The translations under genes were made by a program, and so were the position numbers. Shown in pieces: positions 41,214 to 54,900 of a DNA stretch of 64,000 bases (positions are counted from its first letter, which is position 1; each line of letters begins with the position of its first letter). The notes under the pieces were generated by a model. The model was not told the DNA's origin. It saw nothing but the letters and a program-made list of their open reading frames with translations, and did no database searches. Origin of the DNA: Ophiura sarsii (taxonomy: Eukaryota > Echinodermata > Ophiuroidea > Amphilepidida > Ophiuridae); the NCBI GenBank assembly GCA_035610835.1, contig CM069452.1, positions 10,683,109-10,747,108 of the forward strand, read 5' to 3'.

Positions 41214-41839
41214 TTCATCCCACTTGAAGTACGAAATATAACGTCAGATTGTCAATTCAAGCAATAGTTTATGCACTATAGTCGCTGGCAGAAAATCGGG
41301 CCAATCGGATGTGCACATAAGTCGGCTCAAAGTTGTCCCATTCTTGTCCACCAATGGGAACGGCAATTCCTAGTTTATGCTTAGTATGCGATTGTAAAAG
41401 AAAAAAGCACTGAACTTCTTTGCCGCTGACTATATCTAAAAAAATCATCTCTGATCCCACATGAAAAAATGCAAGCACATTAGGCTATATTAAAAAAATT
41501 GTTTATCTCACAGCTCCCGCGCGCGTTAGTTCATTGATGCGCATTAGAAAAACAAAAATCGTAAAAAATCTTCTTTTTTCTTTTTTCTTTTTAAAAAATC
41601 CCTAAATTTCACCGATTTTTCAGATTTTCATTGATCACATCATTTTAAATATAAAAGGTCACTTTTGAAAGGATTTCAATATTTTACATTTAAAAAATTA
41701 AAAAACGCATTCCGCATTAGGTTTTGAAAAACTGAAGGGCTTTGAGACAAAAGATGTTTTTAATATAGCCTTACAATCATCAATATCAATAATAAACGAA
41801 GATCTCTGATGTCATATTTGTGCTTCAAGTGGGGTGAAG
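41214..41839. mobile_element. TIR element, ends CTTCAYCCCACTTGAAG
   Basis: CTTCATCCCACTTGAAGTAC at left; CTTCACCCCACTTGAAGCAC inverted at right; AAATAT and CAGA follow in both. 626 bp, no convincing ORF. Confidence 0.8.
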
Positions 41840-43257
41840 TATAATTATCTTCTTTACATTTTCTATTTCATTTACATTTACTGCATCAATATGCTATGAA
41901 ATCCATTGTTGACCTTATCTTCACAGTTTCTTAATAATAAAGTACTAATATCATATACCTTAATACATAGATAATTTAGAGGTCATATTGCGTCTTTTCA
42001 CTCGTTGTACTTTTAAATCTACACACATACACATTCAAAATTGGTCAAATATAGGAGTAATACTTTGGTAAATAACATTTCAAAGGATAGGATAGTGTGA
42101 TTTAGGTCCAAGATATGTATCAAGTTTTTGACAGAGTAAGTGTATCAATATACAGGATGATACATGAGTCTTAACAATCTATGCTCTATTTTATGTTCTT
42201 AATCCTTATTAATGGTAGTGTAAATCTCTTCAATAAAATCCTCAAAGTTAGTTTCATACCTTTGAATATTTCTTTTAATGAGCATAGATCTTTCAGGACT
42301 CACCCTTTTCATACCACTGTAGCAATTTATAACAAATTTAAGATCTCAAATAATTGGAAACTGCTATTTTCCCTTTTAATCTGAACGAATTTGAATGAAT
42401 GAGTTATTGGTTTAATGTGGTACTTTTTATTTTAGATTGCAATGTACTACTGTATACAATGCAGTTGGATGCAGTTGCAACAACAAAATTCTACTCTATT
42501 TATTCATAAGGAGATTGATTCAAAATATTTACAATTTTGTACAATATTGTTTTTACAAGAAAATATCTAATTTCCACCCAAGAAATCCTGACTCTATGTA
42601 CCATCAAAAATAAAATTTTGATTTCCGAAGTTTCGATGTAATGTATCTCGAACAGCAATATTGATAGTGAGTAGTTCCATGGATCAGCAAAGTACTCTAA
42701 ATTTAGTCCCTCAATTATGTAATAAAAACAACAGGGTCAGAAATTTGAGTAGAATCCGAGAATCCATTCTCGCCAGTAAAGTTGCGAGAATCCAAATGGA
42801 TTATCAATTATCATAGATAATCAGTCTAACACACCATTTGAATGGAGGAGAATCCATAAAATCTCGCAAAATCCTTTGTAAGAATCTGAATGGATTCTCG
42901 CATTCTTTGACAAACTTCTGATCCTGAACAACCTCACTGGAGGCCACACCCCTACCCTATATCCATCCTCACAACAGCATGTGCTAAGCCTTGCTTGATG
43001 GTGAATGACTCCAAGAACACTTTACAGCTTCTATTTCAGGTCAGAGTGTTACAGGTCAGATACATTTAGGCTAAAGGCATAAACAGATGTTATTGCGGTG
43101 CGTTTGTAGCACACAAGTATTTTGCTTTAATCATAATACTGATGTTACTGTACATTATGTTTATAATATGTTACTATAATACCAATCTTGGCAAGAGATC
43201 CATTGCCAATATGGTGTGAATGTATTCATGGTCAAAAGTCACCTGAAACATTCTATA
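41840..43257. other. Largely featureless, with GAGAATCC palindromes at 42745-42905
   Basis: GAATCCATTCTCGC and GCGAGAATCCAAATGGATT recall the interior of the element at 8120-8493, so a decayed relative may lie here. No gene seen. Confidence 0.45.
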
Positions 43258-43672
43258 CTTTGTGTCACTTCCAAGTCTGGAGGTGACGTCAGCACATGTG
43301 TACTGTCGCGGCAAAAGGGTGCAGTTTTCGGTAATATGCATTTTGAAATATTGATGAAATTAGCCATGAAAAAACAAAGAAAATAAAGACAATACAGTCA
43401 TATTTCTTCATAAAATCAGATAGCAGTATCCAATCTTAACCACAGAGGTGTCATTTTAAGGCATTCAAATAGCTCCTTTTGTTGGAATTTAGATCAACTT
43501 TTTCTTAAAGAGACAACTGTATCCTTTTGCTGTGGCTGTACACATATAGCCAGTGAATGCATCATCATATTCAATAGTGTTTACACCAGTGGATCAAAGA
43601 AGAACGTCAATCCTAGCGGCTATGACTAAAATATGCCCTGACGTCACCTCCAAACTTGAGGTGACACGGAGT
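43258..43672. mobile_element. TIR element, ends GTGTCACYTC / GAGGTGACGTCAG
   Basis: TTGTGTCACTTCCAAGTCTG then GAGGTGACGTCAG at left, inverted at 43634-43670. It lies about 190 bp downstream of the CATIP stop codon. Confidence 0.85.
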
Positions 43673-43863
43673 ATTGTAGTGAACATTAGTTTAATAGAAC
43701 TATTGGCCGGTGGACCATAAATCCAGTATGTACTCATACAATGGAATATACTCAAGGATTTATGAGCCATGCTATAGATAACTGTACAACTAAATCCATC
43801 ATGTCCAAAAATAGTGATGCTTTTGGCCAGCTTTGACCAGCCATTAGTAGACTACATCTGTTT

Positions 43864-44106
43864 TCAGCTCTGCAAGTCTTGTTTTTTGAACGGTGATTTA
43901 GGTCGTGGTGCATAACGAGCCTCTTGGGATGTTGCATAGGCACTGCCTGATTTGGTAGAGGGTGAAAAAGCAGAGAAGTAGTCGGCTGCAAAGGCTGCGA
44001 CATCCTCTGGTTTACGCAGTAAAAGAAACTGCAAGAAATCGGCAAGCAGGGCTTTCAGCTCTGGGTGGTGTTTCATGTATGTGGCATGGTCCCCTTTTAG
44101 CTCCTC
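43864..44106 (-). CDS. CATIP: CATIP exon 10 (RIIa-like C terminus, stop)
   Basis: 80 codons and TGA at 43864-43866. EELKGDHATYMKHHPELKAL leads into the RIIa-like helices, then a Ser/Pro/Lys-rich tail ending PFKKQDLQS. RIIa-type four-helix docking modules are typical of ciliary/flagellar proteins. Confidence 0.92.
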   Translation of the reverse strand, partial: EELKGDHATYMKHHPELKALLADFLQFLLLRKPEDVAAFAADYFSAFSPSTKSGSAYATSQEARYAPRPKSPFKKQDLQS

Positions 44107-47100
44107 CTGTATTTGTTATAAAAATTAAAAGGTTTAAATGATGATTTAAGTTGATTAAAGCTAGTTCAAACCAAATTAAGTTCATCCCTTGTGTTTTATC
44201 AAAGTTATACTTACTAAAACATAGAGGGAATAAATGAAAAATGGAACCTCAAAATCATAACATACAAATAACTTTTGAAATTACATTGTCAATCCATCTT
44301 TAGTTTTAGCATTTTGATTTTTAAATTGTTGGTATGATCAAGTGCTCAAAAGTTATTTATTCAGAGATGTAATAATTTATTTTTTGAAAACGCCAAAAAT
44401 ATCACAAACACTTTATATTATGAATCCTTTTCCTTGCCTTTTCCTATGATGACCAATGAAAACTGATTTCCTGAAAAATGTCCTGGAAATCAATCCATTT
44501 CCTGATTTCAGGACATTTCTTGAAGAGTTACATCTCTGAATGTATTGCTAATGTTAAGTCAACCCATCCTCCCATTCTAATTCATATTGAACACAATGGT
44601 ACACCCAATGTGCATTGTTAAAACACAGTGCACCTGGTCAATCATTAATGACATTCTCGGTTGTATTTTACAGCTCTTCTCTATGTATTTGCCAATGTAT
44701 ATAAAAACTAACACATAGAGATCCCAAATAATATTTTCATCTCATTCTATAAAAAAAACTTAAGATTTCTGATCTCCTTGAAAATATTTAGTCAGACCAA
44801 ACGATTATTTTTACTTTAGGCCAAATTTTCAACCAAGCCCTACTAACCTTTCTGTCAAGAAATTTGGAGTAAAGTTGCATATCCTCATCCCAGTTCAGAG
44901 GTTTCTTTGGGAATTTGGTGGTTTCAGCAACTTGATCTTTGATGACTATAGTTGGTAACCTTAGAAGCCTCATGGTGACTGGGGATCCTATTTGTACACG
45001 ACTTGCAAGGTGTCTATAGAGAGAAGATAGGTTACAAACGGCTTGAATTGATAAATAGGTTATGTCTACATTTATGTACATTATAGCTTGCCAGTGATAA
45101 GGAAAAAGTGATCCATTTAATACACATTTATGGTACTGCTACTGAGTGCTGAGCATTGTTTTATCTTCTGAACTTATTAAGCTACTGAAAATTGTGTTAT
45201 TGCCTCCTGTTTTCCTTGATCTTATAGCCACAAGTCCCTACTTTCAGAGAAGAATCTTACATTTATACCAAAATTCTAAAGAAAAACTTGTGACAATAGA
45301 CCAATTTCCTTGTTTGCCAATATGGAGCTATTCATTTATTTAATTTCAATTGTTAAACATTGCCAGTTTGAAGAATATGATTTGAGCTTTGAATCTTTAA
45401 CAGGAATAACAAACAGAGAAATGTGAAAAAGATAAAAGCATCATGAAGATATAAAAAATCCACAACTACTTAGGTAGGTAAGTAGACAGTTTCAAGGGGA
45501 AAAATTACCTGAACAAAAATCTCACGCAAGAATATGAAGAAAAGATAAAAATTATATTTAAGGTAATTCAAATCTGTTTAAGCTGAAACTGATCTTTAAA
45601 ATGTGAAGAAAACAAATATTTGAATAAATCATTACTGACATTTTAACTTACCCATCACAAAGAAAATATGTCTGCCATGTTGTTGGCAGGTCACCTTTGG
45701 AATGGACTGTCCTCTCAACACCAATTACCCTGACCTCATCTTCAGCAATCTTCTGAGTGCGATCTTCAAGTGGTTGCTATGATGAGGAAAGACAAATAAT
45801 ACAAACACAGTATTTGTAATTCGTCCCATTTTATTTCACATAAATTGAGGTTAAAAATTCATTTATCTCAGGCTACACAAAACCATAAATATAAATACAC
45901 ATGATTTCAATGTGGCAAGAGACATTTTCAAATGTTAGTAACACTTACATATGTGCCTTTAGAAAGTACTGCTTCTGGGTCAAATGACAGAAAGGTCAAG
46001 TTATCTGCGACGCCTTTCTTCACCATAATTCTTTGCAACATTAAATTGGACCCTGTTAAAACAAAATAATAGCAATTGTATCAGTAAATTGGGGGAATCA
46101 AGTACAAATTAATGATGTTGATTACACTCCCAAATATTCAGTAAACTACCTTCCTACGAGGGTCATTCAATAAGTTTTCCCTCCTACCTCATAACTTTAT
46201 TATTATATAAGCCAGTCTTATCAAATATCACACGATTGTAGCTTGGAACCTCCGCTACAAATCCAATGTAAATTGATCTGAGCACTGGTTGTACTTTTCC
46301 GGACATGCAGTGAGAACCAAACCTCGATTTAGTGTGACAGAAACGGATGAAAAACAGCAAAATATCGCAGAAGTGCTTTTCAATTGGCCTATTGTAAGAT
46401 GCAAAACATACCTATCAGTCAATCATAACCGTTCTAAATGTCAGATATCTCTTTAACAGACCGTAAACAATAAAGTTGACTGATTGGTTTGAAAAAAAAT
46501 ATGCCCTCTGATTAACCAGACCCAGGTCAGGACAACCATTAAGTTTACCCCTCCCCTAGAGAACATTGTGAAAGTCATATTTGACTTTCATGATAACTAA
46601 GCGATCTTCAATATATCGAACTAAATGGAGGGATTTAAAGTCTGTCAAAGCGATAATTTTCTATCATTGACTACCTGATTGACTATTCTGAAGGTTGCAC
46701 ATAAGTAAAACTCATAAAGTGACTATTATGGTAAAGATTTAACATCCGAGGCATCATTGTGGTTTAAGTTGTAACAACAAAAATGTGACTGATGGCAGTA
46801 TGCTGGTATGCCAACGGCATAGCAATACATTTGAGTTGATAGTACACTATTTGCAAGCCTACAAGAGTTAATATTGTTTACAATCTTATCTATACATGAT
46901 AATACTGTAATATTCAGATATCATTCATTCATTTCCATTTTCAGTATTTAAATCATGCTCTTATATCTAACCAAACAATACGAAAAAATACCTGAAAACA
47001 TGTGTATATTTTTAAGGTAATTTTCTGTGTCCGTTGTCCAAAATCTCTCTCTGGCTTTGACCGCGTCATAACAAAAGTAAAACAGATATCAATTATCATT

Positions 47101-48944
47101 TACTACACATTTGTAGCTATGATTTGGAGCTATAATTATGACAAATGTCATGAGGTTGACATTGATATTAGCGATGCTATGAGGGAGGAGGTAGAACTTA
47201 TTGAATGACCCTCGTATATGCGGATTTTGGGGTATTATACCTCGGCAAGACTGAAAGTGAGTGTGTCCTACCTAAGTGCTTGGTGATAACTGAATCCCAT
47301 TGCAAGCTTGGATTGAATAGTCAGTGCCCTGAAAAGATTTTGTTGGTACACACAGCATTGGCTCTGTTTGGAACTATGTCATAAGTACAATGAACGTGAC
47401 TAAGATGCCATAATAAAAAGGAATTGTGAATATCTTATTAGAATTAATTAATGACATAAGTATAAAGTGCACAAACCTTCTGATATAAATCCTTTCATAG
47501 ATTCTAGACTGTATGTCTGATCTGTCCTCTGGACTTGCTGCAAAGTCAATGTGAAAAGGGGGAAAATCAGTAAAAGTATAATAATATGACCTGATTGTGT
47601 AATAAATGATCACAGAGACATACACTGAGCCAAAAAAGAAACTTATAAAATTTTAACAGATCACCAAATAAAATGTTGTGCATGAAAATGTACCAAATTT
47701 GGATACAAGATTACTGAAATGTATTGCTTCAAATGGCAGTCAATAACCAATTGTTTGCTTCAATGACACAAGAGAAATATGCACTGACCCAGACAACGTC
47801 TTGCATCACAGGTCACAACAAACAATTTCAGCAACATAAAGTTTAAAACATTTCATAGAGTCAAAACAAACTCATATCCAAACAAACAATGAAGTCATTA
47901 ATAACGGGTATGTCCACCTCCAGCTTGCAGACAAGCTGTGCATCTCCTTCTCACGCTTCCAATCAAGTTCCTGATGGTAGCTTGGGGAACATTGTTTCAT
48001 TCTTCCTGTAGTGCTGCAATAAGTGTTTGTCTATTGACAGGTGGATTGTCTCTTCTTGATACACGTCGTCCAAGCTCATCCCAGAGATGTTCTATTGGGA
48101 AGAGGTCTGGCGATGCACAGCTTGCCTGCAAGTTGGAGGTAGACATACCCGCTATTAATGACTTCATTGTTGTTTGGATATGAGTTTGTTTTGACTCTAT
48201 GAAATGGTTTTTTTAAACTTTATGTTGCTATTGTTTGCTGTGACCTGTGTTGCAAGACGTTGTCTGGGTCAGTGCAGATTTCTCTTGTGCCATTGAAGCA
48301 AACAATTGGTTATTGACTGCCATTTGAAGCAATACATTGCAGTAACATTGTATCCAAATTTGGTACATTTTCATGCACAGAATTTTATTTGGTGATCTGT
48401 TAAAATTTTATAAGTTTCTTTTTTGGCTCAGTGTAGTTGGAATCCTGACAAGATCCATTCTCTCATGGATTTACCCTGAGACGAATATACCTGAAAGGAT
48501 AGGCAGCGCCATGTATTGCTATGCAATTCTACGAACCAGGTCTTGCACGGCATTGTTCTCAAACCAACCCAAGCAGAACATACAACACAGTCTTTGCGCC
48601 TGCGCACCGATTGGTCGTGCTCTCACTTCTGGGTTTAAAACGATGATTACGCATACAGACTGTGATAGATTTCTAAAATGATAACATGTTTATATTGCTA
48701 GAATTATGGCATTTCAAAAGAAGTATGCCAATTAAACCTTCTAGTGCCATACTTTAACACATAAACAATGTATTATGATATTCAAAGTTTATGGTTTGTG
48801 TTTAGAATTTAGATTTAATGTGAATTGAAACCCAAATTTGATATTTTTATACATAAACAGATAAGTTTATCAGCTCAACCACATCTGAATATTTGTATTT
48901 CAATTCATATTAAATCTTAACACAAACCATGAATTTTGAATATC

Positions 48945-48975
<31 letters not shown>

Positions 48976-51900
48976 AACGACTCTTGTATAGCGCTTTACA
49001 CCGAAGTCCCATAGCGCTTACAAATAACAAAAGAAAGCAACAAAAAACAGAGCAAAACATATGAAAGACACAATATACCAGGAAACTAAAGATACAAAAT
49101 TAAATTAAATGTACATTGTTTATGTGTTAAAGTATGGCACTAGTAGGTTTTAATTGGCATACTTCTTCTGTACCAATATAAATGCGTAATCATTTTAGAA
49201 ATCTATCACAATCACAGTCTGTTTGTCGGTAACCGTCCCATACTACAGTGTGTTCAGTTTGTTTAGAAGATCATAACACCCGTGTGGATAACACTCAATT
49301 TGAAATAGCGCGGTAACTCACATAATGAGGTCATGCTACAAACTTAACTGAATGATGATAATTGATTGGCCATCAACTAAACTGCGCCCATAAAGTATCT
49401 AAACACCTACAAATGGTCAGATTTATCGAAACCTGAAATAGTATGCTAACAAATAATTAATTAATTTGATACACAGTTATCTTCTGCGCATTTTGACACC
49501 TCTGTTGCGCTACGATGTTGTTTGGCGGATTTATGGGCACTTGAGTGGCTTAAGGTCGAATTAAAAAATTGCAAAAGCCCCTATTATGAAGATCAGCATT
49601 ATTTTTGCCAGCCTTTTATAAATGATTTGTTTGTCGCGTGTTGGATAAATCGATTGCGATGAACATCAGCATTTATTGTCAATAACAAAACAAAAGGGTC
49701 AGAGATGGGAGGCATAAATCAATATTTAATCAATCATTAATTGCCATGATTAAGTAAACAGAGCAAATTGGTGTCTTTTGTCTTGATTTTGTCTGTGCAT
49801 GATGCCTGTGTGAGTTCCCTTCTTGAATTGGGGTGAATAGGAGCTTTTGCAACTTTTGAATTTGGCCTTAAGCCACTCAAGTGCCCATAAATCCGCCAAA
49901 CAACATCGTAGCGCAACAAAAGAGGTGTCAAAATGCGCAGAAGATAACTGTGAATCGAATTAATTAATTATTTGTTTGCATACTATTTCAGGTTCCGATA
50001 AATTTGATAATTTGTAAGTGTTTAGATACTTTATTGGCACAGTTTATAACAATACTGTGTAAGTATGTGTTAGACCTGGATAGCTGCACATAACAGGAAT
50101 GAATAGTACTATCCCTTCAGGTATATCTGATTCAAGTGCAGTGGTGCCCACAGGATTTTCTTGGTGGGGCCCAGGTTCTCCGTTCTGGTTTTTTGAAATT
50201 TACACAAATCTAGCCAAACTAAGGTACATTTTGGTTTTAAACAGGACACTAAAAAAATATTAACCTGGACATATTATATGCTCCCATTGGTTTAAACCCA
50301 ACTGACTGATGCCTTCAAATTGGATGTAAATGAAGTAAAACCTCTTTTATTCCCCTAAATGGGTTCAACTCTCCCGAAAGTGAGAAAATGATAGTCAAAG
50401 GGGGGGGGGGGGGGGGGGGCTATGGACGTTAAACTGTACAATGATTATGGATTGAACCTACCTCTCCCTGTGTGATGACTCTATTGACAACATACTGTCC
50501 ATCTTGTAATACAATAAAAGTCTTCTTATCTAGGTGATTATCTTCAAGCTAGATGGGAACAAATAACATCAAAACAGACATTAGTAATTAAGTTGTTAGG
50601 AAAAGCAAACTATTTTCACACCACAACATTTTTGTGTAGGAACGCATTAGGATGAATGAGGTTTATAAATTGCATGAATGTTATTGTTGCTTTAACTCTT
50701 AGGTTTAAACTTACACTACATGACATTTGATTATGGCATTAAAAAATTTGAGAAGCTGCCTCCAAGTGACCATTTCATGTACAAGCGAATTAAAATATCA
50801 CTCCGGAGACATTGAAAATTAGGTGAATATTTGTTATATGCTACCTAGCTAACCCAATTGATTACTTTGAAAACATACTATCATTGGTTCCATATCATTA
50901 ATTATCTTTACATGTAAGCACTCGTGGAATGACAGGTGTCACTGTGTCAAACAAAATGCCATCATTAAAGCCTCACAGGGTGCACAGGTGAAACCATGAG
51001 AGCCAAATTTACATCAACAAATATTGAAACAACTCAATATCATTCAACACTTGTTTAACCTACATTTGGAGATTTAAAAACTGGCAATTTTGCTGGAAAA
51101 ATGGCAAAACTTGCAAATGCACATGATTTCAAACCAGAAATGGGTTCGAAAAATTTAACTTTTTTTTTTTATAGGCGAGAAAAATAACCACCATACTGTT
51201 TAAATTTTGCTCATTTTGCGAGGAGCACATACTTGCAAAAATGCCATGCCGCTAATATTTCCAATCTACCTTGTAACAGTGCATTGCAAAGTTACACAAT
51301 GCAACTCCAAAGTTTACATTCTCGAAATGTTCATGCCATGAATTAGGCCAGTATCGCTGATTCGTGAAATTCTATTCTTGCGAACATTTCTGGTTTATAG
51401 TATTTTCCCCAAACCCAAGTACTTCGAAAAATCTGAGTATATTCCCCAGCATAAAGACACAACCTGTATACACAAGTGATGAGGCAATATCATTTCAGAA
51501 ATTTAACCTTGTAATTACGGTATTATTGTAAGATAAACAGAGCAATACAATAACATATACGGGCAAATGGTGAAACGTTTAATGAAAATTTCATAGAGTG
51601 ATTCATTCATTCAATCTCCATACCGCAAAACAATTGCCACATTTATAAATTATTCATGGTCTTTACACACATAAGCATATGATGATGTACAGAGTGCGCT
51701 ATTTGATGAAAATGGGGTTGTCAATCAACACAGACTACATAAAGGTATATTATGTGATCTTTTCCAGGGACGCCCTCAATCCTCGAAAAAAAATTGGAAG
51801 CAGGTTTTCATGCAGACTTACATTTCTGATCATAAATCATGAATATATTCTGAGTTATAAATACGATTCCTAATTACTTCAAAATCATGTTTTTTAGAGT

Positions 51901-54900
51901 GAAAAAACTGTTATCTTGAGCCCTGGCGGTCTTCAAGGTTATTCATGGCAATCATGAAACAAATTTGGTGGAAGCAATCTGTAGCCATTTAGATGAATTT
52001 TGTTAATTTTAATGTGATCTACTATCAAATTCATGGTTTTTTATATGAAATATTGAAAATCATACTCTATGATTTCAGGTGGTAACCATGTGTAAGCTTA
52101 TATGTGAAAACCCCAACTTGTGAAATAATTGAGGGCTCCCTCGACCTTGGATCTCTCAGGGCCCTTTTTAACATTCTATATCTCTCTATCTCTATCTATC
52201 TCTCTTGAAGGGTATAAATTATTTTGGTTCCCATAAAAGCAGCAGGTTGCTTACACCTGAATAGCCATGAAACATGGATTGTATGCCCCTGGCCTACATG
52301 TACTTACTGATTTGATTCGGTGTCTTGTCTTACCAAGCACAATATGCGAAAAAGTGCTGTAGTAAATAATTGTTCTTGCTCAAGACCGTCGTGCATGGAA
52401 GAAACTTGTGGTCGCCGAAGGATGATGATGAATTAATTTTGTTATTTATCACCTTTCTATAACACTTTCAATGTTTTTAATTCCATTTTGGGGGTTGCAC
52501 TCCATTGAGGGGGGGGGGGGGGAGGGTGGGGGGTTGAAATTGATTCCCTAAACTTTCCTCGTTGTAACCCCCTCCCCAAATAACAATCCAAGATAAAAAT
52601 TCAGACTGCTATTGCTTAAGTTAAGAGAACGTGATTTGGGTGTTTATATGCTTACCTTAACATATTCATGGTGTGTCTGTTCTAATGTCTGTAGCTTTTT
52701 GGAGACATAAGCTGCATATTAAAGACAAAAGTCATTATTATAACAGAATTAGTTCAACTTTTGAAAAATCATATATTAACAAATATGTAAGATTAATAGA
52801 GGTATCGTTGATATTCTTATTTTTAAACGGCTGATTAAATCTATTGTTCTATTTGACACAAGAATGGTAAACATCATTTGCACATTGTACAGACATATAT
52901 AAATAACTCCTTCACAACACCTTGAAATGAGACAAACTAGTTCAATGTATTCTGAACAGCATGGATTATACTCACACACTTCACAGGATTGGTTTGGTTT
53001 AACAAATCCCATAATGCAATGGGTTAGATACGACCATGACTAAATTCACTGAGCTTATCATCACCTCATTACAAGTTACTGTTGTTTTGGTCTATTTCCT
53101 TAAGAATTACCCCCAAATTTTCAGTAAAATGGGTTTGAAGCTGCTGGTAATCAAATAACAGTAATTTTCCAATGATTAATTCATACAACCGCAACGTTCT
53201 TATGTCTTTACACAATACCTTGCCATGGAATTCAATTTAATGATGCAAACGAATTGTGGTACATGTATTGATTAGAATAATATGTGTGTATATGAAGCAT
53301 TAAAAGTTTCTTAGATAGCTCACAATCATAGACGGTCATGAATACTTCAAGAGATGGGAAATGCATTCCAATATTGGTTTAAAGGTGTATGTTCTGATCA
53401 CTTTTGGGGGGCTGTGATATTTTTTTACATCAAGATAATTTGATATCAGAAGTGTCCCCTTATTTTTCTCATTATGTCTGTAAAATCTTCGGGGCCAGAA
53501 ATGGTCCATTTAGAAATTATAGGCTAAAATGTGGTGAATTACTGCCAAAGGTGGTTAACCACCAACCAGTTTGGGTACTACTCAATGGGCAAATTTCTTG
53601 TGACCTTGTGCTTCTAAAATAAGAGCCATTGCAACTCAAACTTTGGAATGCGACAATTTTAAGGATGACCTTTCATGTAAAATAGAAAACATCAAGTTGA
53701 AAATCAGGGTCAGCAATCAGACCATCGACCTCTAAATGATATAATGTGCAAATGAAATCAGAATTGAATTACTGGTTTATCTCATATTACATGAAAGAAA
53801 AGTGTAAAGATTAAATGGATTTCGTAATAATAACAGCCATATTTATAAATAAATTTATCTCAGATTCAATTCAAACACTATATTTTCCATGTAATGACAG
53901 AACATCAAAATAATGCTGCTTCCTCTAAGCATACAGCCTATAAGGCTCATGTTGTGTGATTGTTGATATCTTATCAACACGTCTTATATTATGATTGTAA
54001 TCCTCTTTTTAACACACCAACTTTCCTAATTTCCCTAGGTACATGTAGAAGGGTTAATGATATTTCCATTCACCCCAATTTTGAAAGCAGGAGGAAATGT
54101 AAGATCTCCAAGAAAATTACATTATCCGATTGACAACTCTCATACTGGAAAATTGCTGTTGGAGCAGATCAACATGGGCTAATTTTGTGTAAGATTTTTT
54201 GTTTAACTGTTTGCACAATTGTCTGTATTGTTTAAGTTTTCTCCTTAGAAACCATTATTATATCCCTGACATTCTCTGGCATCCAGGCCCATAACCAGGA
54301 TTTCTTTTTTTTTGGGGGGGGGGGGCCGATTTTGTCAAAAGTTACCCTTTTTCCAAAATGTGGACCTTTTTACCAGGGGTGAATTTGGCAAAAGTGGATC
54401 TTTTTACAAAATGTTGAACGTTTTCACACAAAAAAACGTAAAAACACACATTTTTTTGCTCACTTTTGGGGGGCTGTGATATTTTTTTACATCAAGATAA
54501 TTTGATATCAGAAGTGTCCCCTTATTTTTCTCATTATGTCTGTAAAATCTTCGGGGCCAGAAATGGTCCATTTAGAAATTATAGGCTAAAATGTGGTGAA
54601 TTACTGCCAAAGGTGGTTAACCACCAACCAGTTTGGGTACTACTCAATGGGCAAATTTCTTGTGACCTTGTGCTTCTAAAATAAGAGCCATTGCAACTCA
54701 AACTTTGGAATGCGACAATTTTAAGGATGACCTTTCATGTAAAATAGAAAACATCAAGTTGAAAATCAGGGTCAGCAATCAGACCATCGACCTCTAAATG
54801 ATATAATGTGCAAATGAAATCAGAATTGAATTACTGGTTTATCTCATATTACATGAAAGAAAAGTGTAAAGATTAAATGGATTTCGTAATAATAACAGCC

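Noticed and set aside
53404..54684. Two identical 72-residue ORFs
   Set aside because: They are duplicated along with the 1.06-kb unit; no domain and no splice context.
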